This document shows positions 8,688-15,826 of a stretch of DNA of 38,824 nucleotides, in pieces. Made by a program: the position numbers and the translations under genes. Under the pieces are notes generated by a model that saw nothing but the letters and a program-made list of their open reading frames with translations, had not been told where the DNA came from and ran no database searches. Positions within the stretch are counted from its first letter, which is position 1; each line of letters starts with the position of its first letter. The stretch lies in contig DATDCV010000313.1 in the NCBI GenBank assembly GCA_036524155.1, positions 1-38,824 of the forward strand, written 5' to 3'. The DNA comes from DATDCV01 sp036524155 (GTDB lineage Bacteria > Verrucomicrobiota > Verrucomicrobiia > Limisphaerales > UBA8199).

Positions 8688-9122
8688 ATGAAAACACATC
8701 TGCCGAAAGTGAATTTAGAGGCGCGTAAATGGCACGTGATTGATGCCAAGGGTGCCGTGTTGGGCCGGCTGGCGGTCCAGGTTGCCGACATTTTGCGCGG
8801 CAAGAACAAGCCGGTCTACACCCCGCACCTCGACGCCGGCGATTTTGTGGTGGTCATCAACGCCGAAAAGGTCCGGGTTACCGGCAAGAAAGAGACCAAC
8901 AAGACCTATATGACCTACTCCGGGTGGAAAGGCGGCGAGAAATATGCCACCGTCGCGAAGATCCGGGCGCGGCACCCCGAGAGGCTGATCACCCACGCCG
9001 TGCGCGGCATGGTGCCCAAAAACCGCCTCGGCCGGGTCCTGATGACCAAGCTCAAAGTCTATAAAGGCGACCAGCACCCGCACGCGGCCCAGAAACCCGA
9101 ACCGCTCGCCCCGGTCAAGTAA
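8688..9122 (+). CDS. rplM: 50S ribosomal protein L13
   Basis: 144 residues, the normal length for bacterial L13, a protein that binds 23S rRNA early in large-subunit assembly. Family blocks are clear: WHVIDAKGAVLGRLAVQVAD, then GKNKPVYTPHLDAGDFVVV, INAEKVRVTGKK, and VRGMVPKNRLGRVLMTKLKV. It is followed 27 bp later by rpsI, the usual L13-S9 operon. A probable promoter lies just upstream and a terminator follows rpsI. Confidence 0.97.
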   Translation: MKTHLPKVNLEARKWHVIDAKGAVLGRLAVQVADILRGKNKPVYTPHLDAGDFVVVINAEKVRVTGKKETNKTYMTYSGWKGGEKYATVAKIRARHPERLITHAVRGMVPKNRLGRVLMTKLKVYKGDQHPHAAQKPEPLAPVK

Positions 9123-9149
9123 ACCACTTCCCGACCTCGATTCTCGCCT

Positions 9150-9566
9150 ATGTCCGACATCAAGCTACCTGAAACGAAAGCTCCGCAGCACCTCGGCACT
9201 GGCCGCCGCAAAACCGCCATCGCCCGGGTGCGCCTGGCCACCGGCACCGGGAAGATCGTGATCAACGGGCGCACTTTTGAAAATTTCTTCCCGCTCGAAA
9301 CCCAGCGCGTGACCGCCACGCAACCGCTGACAGTCACCGGGATGGCGGACAAGTTTGACGCGCACATCACGGTCACCGGCGGCGGGCCCAACGGCCAGGC
9401 CGGCGCGGTGCGGCATGGCCTCGCCCGGGCGCTGCTGACGGTGGACGCGAACCTGCGGCCGATCCTCAAATCGGAAGGCCTGCTCACGCGCGACCCGCGC
9501 ATGCGCGAACGCAAGAAATACGGCCAGCCGGGTGCCCGCAAGCGGTTCCAATACAGCAAACGCTAA
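9150..9566 (+). CDS. rpsI: 30S ribosomal protein S9
   Basis: 138 residues, with a slightly longer N-terminus than the E. coli protein. S9 sits in the small-subunit head, and its C-terminal tail reaches the P-site tRNA. Diagnostic segments are GTGRRKTAIARVRL, GGGPNGQAGAVRHGLARAL, the DPRMRERKKYGQPGARK block and the terminal FQYSKR, the conserved basic tail ending in Lys-Arg. It is co-transcribed with rplM. Confidence 0.97.
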   Translation: MSDIKLPETKAPQHLGTGRRKTAIARVRLATGTGKIVINGRTFENFFPLETQRVTATQPLTVTGMADKFDAHITVTGGGPNGQAGAVRHGLARALLTVDANLRPILKSEGLLTRDPRMRERKKYGQPGARKRFQYSKR

Positions 9567-9585
9567 TCTCACCGCCGAGCTTTCG

Positions 9586-9615
9586 AACCCCGCTGGTCAC
9601 CTGGCGGGGTTTTTT
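9586..9615 (+). terminator. Intrinsic terminator of rplM-rpsI
   Basis: Stem AACCCCGC (9586-9593) pairs with GCGGGGTT (9604-9611), followed by a T-run to 9615. It lies 20 bp after the rpsI stop codon. Confidence 0.8.
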
Positions 9616-9679
9616 GCTTTCATCGGCTCGAACACCCCATTACTCCAATGCTCCAAAAACCCAGCATCCCACTTTGATC

Positions 9680-10720
9680 ATGAGTACCAAGCAACTCGCA
9701 ATTGTCGGCGCTTCCGGTTATTCGGGCGAAGAACTGGTTCGCCTGCTGCTGCGGCACCCGCGTGCCGAGCTGGCCGCTGTCACCTCGCGGCAGTATGCCG
9801 GCCAGACGCTCGCCCAGGTGTTCCCTAAATTCTCGTCGCATCCGCGGGCCCGCTCGCTGCGGTTCAGCGAGCCCAGAGCCGAGCTGCTTGCCAAACAGGC
9901 GCAAGTCGTCTTCCTGGCGCTGCCTCACGGCGTCGCCGCCGAATTCGCCGTCCCCCTGCTGCGCCAGGGCTGCCAGGTTATCGATCTCAGCGCCGACTTC
10001 CGCGTAAAGAACCCCGCGGTCTACCAGGACTTCTACGGCCATGAACATCCCGCCCCGGACTTGCTCAAAGAGGCGGTTTACGGTCTGCCGGAGATCTACG
10101 GCGCCGAGATCAAACAAGGTTCGCTGATCGCCTCACCCGGCTGTTATCCGACGAGCATTTTGCTGCCGCTCATCCCGCTGCTCAAAGCCGGACTGGTGCA
10201 GCCGGCCGGAATCATCGCCGACTCGCTCAGCGGCGTCAGCGGCGCCGGACGCAAGGCCGAGCTGGACTACCTGTTTGTCGAATGCAACGAAAGTCTCCGC
10301 GCCTACAGCCTGCCCAAGCACCGCCACCTGTCAGAAATCGAGCAGGAACTGTCGCTCGCGGCCGGGCGCGACGTGGTGATCCAGTTCACGCCGCACCTGG
10401 TGCCGGTCAATCGCGGCATCCTGACCACCTTGTACGTCGCTCCCGCTTCGCTGGAGTCGATGGGCGAGAAAGTGACCGACTGCTACCGGGCCGCCTACGG
10501 CCAGGCGCCTTTCGTCCGCCTGCTCGAAGGCAAAGCGCTGCCGGACACGAAAAATGTTGTCGGCACCAACGTCATCGAGATCGCCTGGCGCCTCGACCCC
10601 CGCACCGGCCGGCTCGTGATCCTCAGCGCCGAAGACAACCTTGTCAAAGGCGCCAGCGGTCAGGCCGTCCAAAGCCTGAACCTGATGTGCGGCTGGCCAG
10701 AGACCGACGGGTTAATGTGA
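9680..10720 (+). CDS. argC: N-acetyl-gamma-glutamyl-phosphate reductase
   Basis: 346 residues from the ATG at 9680. It catalyses the NADPH-dependent reduction of N-acetylglutamyl phosphate to the semialdehyde, the third step of arginine synthesis. The N-terminus has the Rossmann loop GASGYSGEE (10-18). The active-site Cys155 lies in SPGCYPTS, and the catalytic His region reads LPKHRHLSEIEQ. The C-terminus has DNLVKGASGQAVQSLN, typical of the family. The in-frame start at 9614 would extend into the upstream terminator, so it is rejected. No other arg genes are next to it; argJ, which often follows, is replaced by a repeat cluster. Confidence 0.96.
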   Translation: MSTKQLAIVGASGYSGEELVRLLLRHPRAELAAVTSRQYAGQTLAQVFPKFSSHPRARSLRFSEPRAELLAKQAQVVFLALPHGVAAEFAVPLLRQGCQVIDLSADFRVKNPAVYQDFYGHEHPAPDLLKEAVYGLPEIYGAEIKQGSLIASPGCYPTSILLPLIPLLKAGLVQPAGIIADSLSGVSGAGRKAELDYLFVECNESLRAYSLPKHRHLSEIEQELSLAAGRDVVIQFTPHLVPVNRGILTTLYVAPASLESMGEKVTDCYRAAYGQAPFVRLLEGKALPDTKNVVGTNVIEIAWRLDPRTGRLVILSAEDNLVKGASGQAVQSLNLMCGWPETDGLM

Positions 10721-10721
10721 G

Positions 10722-11075
10722 GTGTCTCCCTCTCCCCCGGAGGCGAAGAGGGGGATCCAGTACAGCCGCGATTTCACGCGGTGCCGGGGCTGCTTTCTCC
10801 CTCTCCTCCCCTGGAGGAGAGGGACGGGGAGAGGAGGCCTTTTCTGTCTTCTTCGTATCGGTTTATGGAGAGCCTCGTTTCGCGTTTGCGCGTGCATTGG
10901 GACCATGAACCCTCCGCAGACCAAATGCCACCTCTCCCTTGTCCCCTCTCCCCCAGAGGCGGAGAGGGGGACCAAACCCGCCGTCTACTTGCTTTGGCCC
11001 GCCTATCCGCCGAGTCTGTCTCCCTCTCCCCCCGCCAATCCGCGGATTGGCGGGGAGAGACGGAGAGAGGCGGCG
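10722..11075. repeat. Cluster of CCCTCTCC-type palindromes (family D)
   Basis: Four palindromes lie in a row. The first is at about 10728-10752. The second has perfect 12-bp arms at 10798-10809 and 10813-10824 (TCCCTCTCCTCC). The third is at about 10941-10972. The fourth is a perfect 26-bp palindrome at 11030-11055 with core CCGCCAATCCG. All share CCCTCTCC/GGAGAGGG arms. The 468-bp gap between argC and the next possible gene contains nothing else I can call a gene. Confidence 0.8.
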
Positions 11076-11105
11076 GCGGGGCCATGGATTCTGAGCGCAG
11101 GCCGG

Positions 11106-11130
11106 GGTGAATAACCGGTGAACAACTTTT
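11106..11130 (+). promoter_or_regulatory. Tandem 9-mer element (GGTGAATAA, GGTGAACAA)
   Basis: Two 9-mers start 11 bp apart at 11106 and 11117, about one helical turn, and are followed by CTTTT. The same arrangement is at 25343-25368, with 20 of 25 positions identical. Direct spaced repeats ahead of a gene suggest a protein-binding site. The 9-mer is also close to a DnaA box in reverse (TTATTCACC). The role is inference. Confidence 0.5.
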
Positions 11131-11144
11131 CCTGTCGGTAATTT

Positions 11145-11169
11145 CACTTGGACAGCTTTTGTCCAAGTG
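11145..11169. promoter_or_regulatory. 9-bp inverted repeat, possible operator
   Basis: CACTTGGAC (11145-11153) and GTCCAAGTG (11161-11169) are exact reverse complements separated by 7 bp. The element ends 20 bp before the ATG at 11189. That position suits an operator or a 5' UTR hairpin. Confidence 0.5.
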
Positions 11170-11188
11170 CCTGCTTTACGCTGGCGGC

Positions 11189-11437
11189 ATGAAAAATCGA
11201 AAACTGAAATTCATCCGGGCGGTTTGCCTGCTGGCGCCGCGTGACGAACTGGTGCGGCAATTGGCGGAGCGTGTGCCCGCGGCGATCCTGCCGGAATATC
11301 CAGGTGGCGCCGCGATCGAATTCGTCGCCGCTTTGAGCCGGTTCCAATCCGCCTACCATTGTCGCTTCTCCTTCCCCCGCGCGACGAAGTTGCGTCCACG
11401 CCCGCCGCGCCCTGCCTTCTCCCGTTTCACGCTCTAA
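11189..11437 (+). CDS. Small hypothetical protein
   Basis: A possible 82-residue protein beginning MKNRKLKFIRAVCLLAPRDE. The first ~60 residues look like a normal soluble polypeptide. The last ~20 (rich in Arg and Pro) run into the octamer array and may not be functional coding sequence. No family is recognised. It is preceded by the spaced 9-mers at 11106 and the inverted repeat at 11145, which is the main reason to take it seriously. An upstream in-frame start at 11159 lies inside the inverted repeat and is less likely. It could also be a decayed gene. Confidence 0.35.
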   Translation: MKNRKLKFIRAVCLLAPRDELVRQLAERVPAAILPEYPGGAAIEFVAALSRFQSAYHCRFSFPRATKLRPRPPRPAFSRFTL

Positions 11438-11497
11438 CGTTTTAACGCTTCAACGCTTCAACGCTTTAACGCTTCAACGCTTTAACGCTTCAACGCC
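11426..11497. repeat. Octamer tandem array 1 (TYAACGCT)
   Basis: Nine consecutive 8-bp units run from 11426 to 11497. Seven are exact or one-base variants of TCAACGCT/TTAACGCT, and the two leftmost are more diverged. The array lies directly upstream of the unknown gene at 11534. Confidence 0.85.
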
Positions 11498-11533
11498 TCA
11501 CCTCCCGGTTTCACCCTCAACGGTTCCTCATCT

Positions 11534-12727
11534 ATGTCTGTAATAAGATTCAAACGATTCACACGGCCGCAAGCATTGGCGGCGATGGGCCGGCCATTGC
11601 TGTTGCGGTTTTTCGACAAGTTTCAACTCAAGCGCGCGGAAGGTGAGCTGGCCTTGCCCGCGCCGGATTTGCCGGAAGGCGAGTGGCTCGGGGAGCTGGC
11701 GCGGCTGTTTGCGTCGCCGGAGGCCCTGCCCGACAGCCTGGTCGAGGCGCTCTACGCGATCGACGAGATGTCCACGCCGGAGGGGCAGGAGCAGCTTGAG
11801 GCAGCGGTGGCACAGGCGGGTTTGCGGCTCGAGTCAGGCGAAGGTTCGACCCGGCACGACCTCGCACTGCAGGTGTGGCTGGCCGCGCCGGCGTTGCTGG
11901 CCCGGATTCACAATCAGCACCGCATGCGCCGGCTGTCGGTCTTCGAGTATTTTAGCACGACACTACCGCCGGAGGGGCGTCCGCCGTTTGCGGCGCCCGG
12001 GCCGGCGGGGTTGCAGCGGATCGCGGAGTTGCTGGACCCGTGGTTTGCGCGGCACCAGCGCGGGCACAACACCAGCCGCATCGAGCTCTACCTGCTGCCG
12101 GAATCAGCGCCGCCGGCGGACGCAGGTCGCGAATTCTGGTTCCTGGTTCGCCACGGGGACACTTTCGCCCGCGCGCCGAAGGTTGAGGAACAACGGACCG
12201 AGATCATCCACTTCCGCCCGCAACGCGACGACGTGGTGGTCTATGCGCCCGAGCCGGACGAAATCCGGGTCAACTCGCGGACGCGCGGCGAGCGGGACCT
12301 CTACGTGCGGACCTTCGGGCTGTGCCTGCGAGGCGACGAGGATTATTTCCGCGCGCGCAACGCTTACACGCTCGAACCGCTGCGGGCCGCCGGGCCGGAC
12401 GCCCTCCAGGCCGACGACATCCCGGGCCTGGACAAAGTCGTGCTGCGCGGAGTCCAGGTGGCGCTCGACAATGACAAACACCTGGTCACTCTCGAAGGGG
12501 AGGATTTGTTCGGGTGCCCGCCCCGGCGGGATGGCGAGCCGATCCCCCCGCAAGGCCGACTGCGATGCGCCGCGTTTGACTTGCACTTCACTGGCTGCCG
12601 GCGACCCCGGCCACTGCGCATACGCCCCCCGAATGTGCTCAAGATCGGCCGTCATTGCGACGCGGCCGTCGCCCATTTGTGGATGGCGCGCCGCGCGTTC
12701 AGGGTGGGGGGGCTGGGGGGGCGTTAA
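11534..12727 (+). CDS. Unknown protein of the octamer-flanked island
   Basis: A 397-residue, probably cytoplasmic protein with no signal peptide or membrane helix. I recognise no family. It starts MSVIRFKRFTRPQALAAMG and has an acidic helical N-terminal third, a middle beta-rich region around FWFLVRHGDTFARAP and IIHFRPQRDDVVVYAPEPDE, and a C-terminal region with VVLRGVQVALDND. Third-position GC is strong, as in the neighbouring genuine genes, which supports coding. The stop codon falls inside the second octamer array, so the last few Gly/Arg residues are repeat-derived. It is followed 217 bp later by a Cys-rich helix-turn-helix protein on the same strand, and the two may work together. Confidence 0.7.
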   Translation: MSVIRFKRFTRPQALAAMGRPLLLRFFDKFQLKRAEGELALPAPDLPEGEWLGELARLFASPEALPDSLVEALYAIDEMSTPEGQEQLEAAVAQAGLRLESGEGSTRHDLALQVWLAAPALLARIHNQHRMRRLSVFEYFSTTLPPEGRPPFAAPGPAGLQRIAELLDPWFARHQRGHNTSRIELYLLPESAPPADAGREFWFLVRHGDTFARAPKVEEQRTEIIHFRPQRDDVVVYAPEPDEIRVNSRTRGERDLYVRTFGLCLRGDEDYFRARNAYTLEPLRAAGPDALQADDIPGLDKVVLRGVQVALDNDKHLVTLEGEDLFGCPPRRDGEPIPPQGRLRCAAFDLHFTGCRRPRPLRIRPPNVLKIGRHCDAAVAHLWMARRAFRVGGLGGR

Positions 12728-12776
12728 AGCGTTAAAGCGTTGAAGCGTGGAAACGTGGAAACGTGGAAGGGTTAAG
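12721..12776. repeat. Octamer tandem array 2, inverted (AGCGTTRA)
   Basis: Seven 8-bp units run from 12721 to 12776, starting GCGTTAAA and drifting to ACGTGGAA. They are the reverse complement of the unit in array 1, so arrays 1 and 2 bracket the unknown gene in inverted orientation. Confidence 0.85.
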
Positions 12777-12870
12777 ACGGTAATACGCGAAACGCGGGGA
12801 AGCGGCGATATTGAAACCTGAAGTGTAACGACAAAAACATGACATGGGGCCAAGCTCGCGCCTCCCCGCT

Positions 12871-12933
12871 TCAACGGTGTAACGGTGTAACGGTGTAACG
12901 GTTAGCGCTTCAACGCTTCAACGCTTCAACGCC
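12871..12933. repeat. Octamer tandem array 3 (GTAACGGT and TCAACGCT)
   Basis: Four units of TCAACGGT/GTAACGGT (12871-12902) are followed, after a 7-bp unit, by three TCAACGCT-type units (12910-12933). The orientation matches array 1. It ends 11 bp before the next start codon. Confidence 0.85.
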
Positions 12934-12944
12934 CCCCACCCCCC

Positions 12945-13913
12945 ATGTGGTCCTGCCTTGAAACCAACGCCGGCCTCGACGCCGTGAGCACCGTTTGGCG
13001 GCACGATCTCGGTCACCATTTTCCGGCGTTCCAGGCCGCGTTTCTTCGTCGGAGCGCTGAACCCGCGCGGTCGTATCCCTGCCCGCACGAATGCGGATGC
13101 GCCCACGAGGTCATTCAGCACGCGCCTGAGGACATCGTCGCCGTTTGCCGATGCGACCGGTGGAATTGCGACGACTTTCCATTGAAACCCGAAGACATCG
13201 TGGCTTGGGGGTTAAGCTGGCAGCGGCTGGGCAGTGCGTTGTGCCGCGCGTTGTCACTGGCACCCAAAATGGCGGAGTTGGGTCTGCCGAACACCCGGCA
13301 GATCGGCGCGTGGTCGGCGACGGCTGTGCCCGTCATGCTCATCATCGAATCCGACGCGCGGCAGTTTCGGCACACGCTGATCGAGCTGACGGCGCGGCTG
13401 CAACACCCGTTCATTCTCCTGGCGCCGACAGCCCGGCATCTCACCGCGCCATCTCTGGAATTGCTGGGCCGCGTCCAGGCGGGGTTTTTCGACCTGGGTT
13501 CGAGCGTCCGCCTGTTGCCGGGTGGAACGCTGCAAGCGGTCCGCGCGCCGGGCGAGATCTTCCAGCGGTTCACCGCCCCGCCGCGCATCGAGGAGCAGAG
13601 CGTCGTGCAACGTGCGTTTGCGCTGGCCAAAGCGCTGGACACGGCAACGGCTGTGCGCGGGCCCGGCGCGCTGGCCGTGTTCACCAGCTACTGTTTGGAC
13701 GGGCTTACTGTCACCCAGATCGCGCGCAAGTTAGGTTGCTCGCGCGGCACAGTGCTGAACCGGCTCGAATTGATTGGGCGGCGCGCCGGCATAGACCCCG
13801 ACCGCCTGCGCAAGATCTCACCGCAGATCCAACGGATCGAAGACCAGTTGAGCGACCCGCGCGCGGCGCGGATTTACCGCCCGGGCCTGGCCAACGAAAA
13901 CGAAGACGATTAA
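12945..13913 (+). CDS. Cys/His-rich protein with C-terminal helix-turn-helix
   Basis: A 322-residue protein of unknown family. Residues 44-75 hold a dense metal-ligand cluster, YPCPHECGCAH followed by CRC and a Cys at 75, that could bind zinc or an iron-sulfur cluster. The middle (about 85-215) looks like an alpha/beta domain. Residues about 242-285 form a sigma-region-4-like helix-turn-helix, LTVTQIARKLGCSRGTVLNR, so DNA binding is likely. The annotated ATG has no visible ribosome-binding site and abuts the octamer array. A GTG 13 codons further in is an alternative start. It may be a regulator or DNA-targeting partner of the preceding unknown protein. Confidence 0.7.
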   Translation: MWSCLETNAGLDAVSTVWRHDLGHHFPAFQAAFLRRSAEPARSYPCPHECGCAHEVIQHAPEDIVAVCRCDRWNCDDFPLKPEDIVAWGLSWQRLGSALCRALSLAPKMAELGLPNTRQIGAWSATAVPVMLIIESDARQFRHTLIELTARLQHPFILLAPTARHLTAPSLELLGRVQAGFFDLGSSVRLLPGGTLQAVRAPGEIFQRFTAPPRIEEQSVVQRAFALAKALDTATAVRGPGALAVFTSYCLDGLTVTQIARKLGCSRGTVLNRLELIGRRAGIDPDRLRKISPQIQRIEDQLSDPRAARIYRPGLANENEDD

Positions 13914-13957
13914 TCAAGGAGTAGCTGGCCAGCAGCGTTATGAGCCGTGGCCATGCC

Positions 13958-14698
13958 TCAGGGCTTGCGCAAACGATAGAACCGGTTGGAGACGTCCGTG
14001 TCCACGGTGACAGCAAGGCGGTCACCGACGATGATGGGGGCGTTGGCGACGGCAGTCCAGCCAGGAGCCTGCAAACTGGTAGTGTGCTCCAAAACGTGGT
14101 CGGCGAAATTGGTGGCCCAAGTGATCTGAACCGATACGGCCCCGACAGGAGCTATATCCAACCAAGGCACCGGTAGAAGTGTGAGGTTAGAAATCGCGAC
14201 CTGCCAAATGTGCCCGCCGGACCAGTAGATGCTTCCATTCCACACAACGCTTTCGTTGGTTCCCGCGGAGAATCGCCAGTCAAATAAGTATTGCGTCCCC
14301 GACGGGTAGATTTCCCGCAGGTAGTCGCCACTAAACATGTACGTCCCATCCGCTGACCGTGACGCTGTTGAGCTGCCAACAGTGAGCGCAAAGGGCTCTC
14401 CCCCTTCCAGCACGGCATTGGTTATCACCGCCGTGAGTGACAGCGGGGCGGAGCTCAGATCGAAGCACAGCGTGGCGAAAAGGGGCATCATTCGGCTTCT
14501 ATTTGGAACCCGGTCGCCCCACTCGAGCACGGTCGCTCCGGGAACGGTTTGGTACGCGCCAGATGCGAGAGCCGCGCGCGCTGGCCACGTTAAGCCCAGG
14601 TGGAGAGCTAACGCAATCGCGACCGCTGGCACTCTACGCACCACGTGCGGAAGTTGTGAGCCAATCTGAAGTTGCGTGGATATTTTCGTTTTGCGCAT
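13958..14698 (-). CDS. Secreted hypothetical protein
   Basis: 246 residues. Residues ~20-45 (VPAVAIALALHLGLTWPARA) form a signal peptide after a basic N-terminus. The body is beta-rich and Ser/Thr-rich with no recognised catalytic motif. The C-terminus, VLEHTTSL...GWTAVANAP...FYRLRKP, matches the C-terminal pattern of the giant beta-strand repeat protein at 19867-24882. That ending recurs in many Verrucomicrobiota secreted proteins and may be a sorting or anchoring domain (inference). It is convergent with the upstream island, with 44 bp between stop codons. Confidence 0.65.
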   Translation of the reverse strand: MRKTKISTQLQIGSQLPHVVRRVPAVAIALALHLGLTWPARAALASGAYQTVPGATVLEWGDRVPNRSRMMPLFATLCFDLSSAPLSLTAVITNAVLEGGEPFALTVGSSTASRSADGTYMFSGDYLREIYPSGTQYLFDWRFSAGTNESVVWNGSIYWSGGHIWQVAISNLTLLPVPWLDIAPVGAVSVQITWATNFADHVLEHTTSLQAPGWTAVANAPIIVGDRLAVTVDTDVSNRFYRLRKP

Positions 14699-14903
14699 GC
14701 TTCCGTCCGACTAGAGCGCTGGGTCCACATTACAGTATCGTCGGCCGAAAATCTCCCCAGACAGACAACCGTCTTGCGGGGGCTGATTCACAAAGGAAGT
14801 TTGCGCTGGCCCATGGCGTGGTCAAGACGGTTCTAGACCCGTTTTGGGCACAGGATGAGGTGCAAGGACGGGAAAGGTGTCCGGGTCTTTCCCCATACCC
14901 CTT

Positions 14904-14997
14904 CAGTCTTGGGTCGGAGCGCCGAGTTGCACTCGGCTTGCCATCGGCCGTCGGCTCGCTTAAGCCGATTAGAAATCGGCGCTCCGACCCAAGACTG
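14904..14997. repeat. Palindromic repeat family A, copy 2
   Basis: Perfect 22-bp outer arms (14904-14925 and 14976-14997, beginning CAGTCTTGGGTCGGAGC) enclose two hairpins, GCCGAGTTGCACTCGGC and GCCGATTAGAAATCGGC. It is the clearest copy of the family. It occupies the 390-bp gap between the secreted protein and the oxidoreductase, in which I see no other feature. Confidence 0.9.
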
Positions 14998-15088
14998 ACG
15001 CGATACCTTTCCCCTTCCTTTCCCCTCGAATCCGGTGTGGCGACAGGTTATGTTCGGCTGCCCGTGGGCATTACGCCTGGCATGAAAG

Positions 15089-15751
15089 ATGAAAGAGTCT
15101 TACATCGCGGCCAAAGAACATTGGGCCCGCAAAATGGCGGGTCAGCACCAGGCCGTGCCACGCTCGGCCGACCGCCTGCCGCCCGGCCAGCGACAGGTCT
15201 ATAATTTCCCCGTGCTCGACCTGGGCGTGCGACCCGAGGTGAAACTCGAGCAATGGGAACTCAAAATCCACGGTCACGTCGAAAACCCGGTGGCGCTCAA
15301 TTGGGAGCAGTTCCTGGCGCTGCCGCAATTCATAGACGTCAGTGATTTTCACTGCGTCACGACGTGGAGCCAGTTCGATATGAAGTGGGAGGGAGTCGCG
15401 TTCTTCACGATTGTCGAGCTAGTGAAACCAAAGCCCGAGGCGACGCACGTGTTCTTCAAGAGCTACGACGGGTATTCGACGAACAACCCGCTGGAAGTGT
15501 GCCTGGACGACGATGTGTTAATTGCCCATAAATGGAACGGCCAACCGCTGAGCGCCGAGCACGGCGGCCCCGCCCGTGTCATCATCCCCAAACGTTATGC
15601 CTGGAAAGGCGCCAAGTTCATCCGCGAAATTACGTTCCTGGACCGGGACATCCTTGGTTTCTGGGAGGTCCGCGGCTACTCGAACACCGCCGACCCGTGG
15701 ACCGAAGACCGCTTCGCGGTTAAGGGCCAGCCGCCGCCCGGTTTTCCGTAG
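15089..15751 (+). CDS. Sulfite-oxidase-like molybdopterin oxidoreductase
   Basis: A 220-residue protein of the sulfite oxidase/MsrP fold (YuiH-like cytosolic group). Cys89 in DVSDFHCVTTWS matches the Mo-coordinating cysteine position. WKGAKFIREITFLD and GFWEVRGYSN near the C-terminus are typical of the group. No Tat or Sec signal is seen, so it is probably cytoplasmic, unlike MsrP. Substrate is unknown. It is followed after 75 bp by the desulfurase gene on the same strand; no functional link is proven. Confidence 0.85.
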   Translation: MKESYIAAKEHWARKMAGQHQAVPRSADRLPPGQRQVYNFPVLDLGVRPEVKLEQWELKIHGHVENPVALNWEQFLALPQFIDVSDFHCVTTWSQFDMKWEGVAFFTIVELVKPKPEATHVFFKSYDGYSTNNPLEVCLDDDVLIAHKWNGQPLSAEHGGPARVIIPKRYAWKGAKFIREITFLDRDILGFWEVRGYSNTADPWTEDRFAVKGQPPPGFP

Positions 15752-15826
15752 GCCGCGCGTTTCGGCGGGGCGGCCACGGTCATCCCTGGCCGAAGCGATG
15801 CCCGCCAACAGCGGCTCGCAGGAATA

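Noticed and set aside
9583..9612. tRNA-like TTCGAACCCC
   Set aside because: It is the left arm of the rpsI terminator; no cloverleaf or anticodon arm is present.
12104..12874. 256-codon minus-strand frame through the unknown gene and octamer array
   Set aside because: Its N-terminus is translated repeat and the rest is the antisense of a GC-rich gene with better coding features on the plus strand.
11426..12933. Octamer arrays as a CRISPR array
   Set aside because: Units are 8 bp with no spacers and no cas genes; they are plain tandem repeats.
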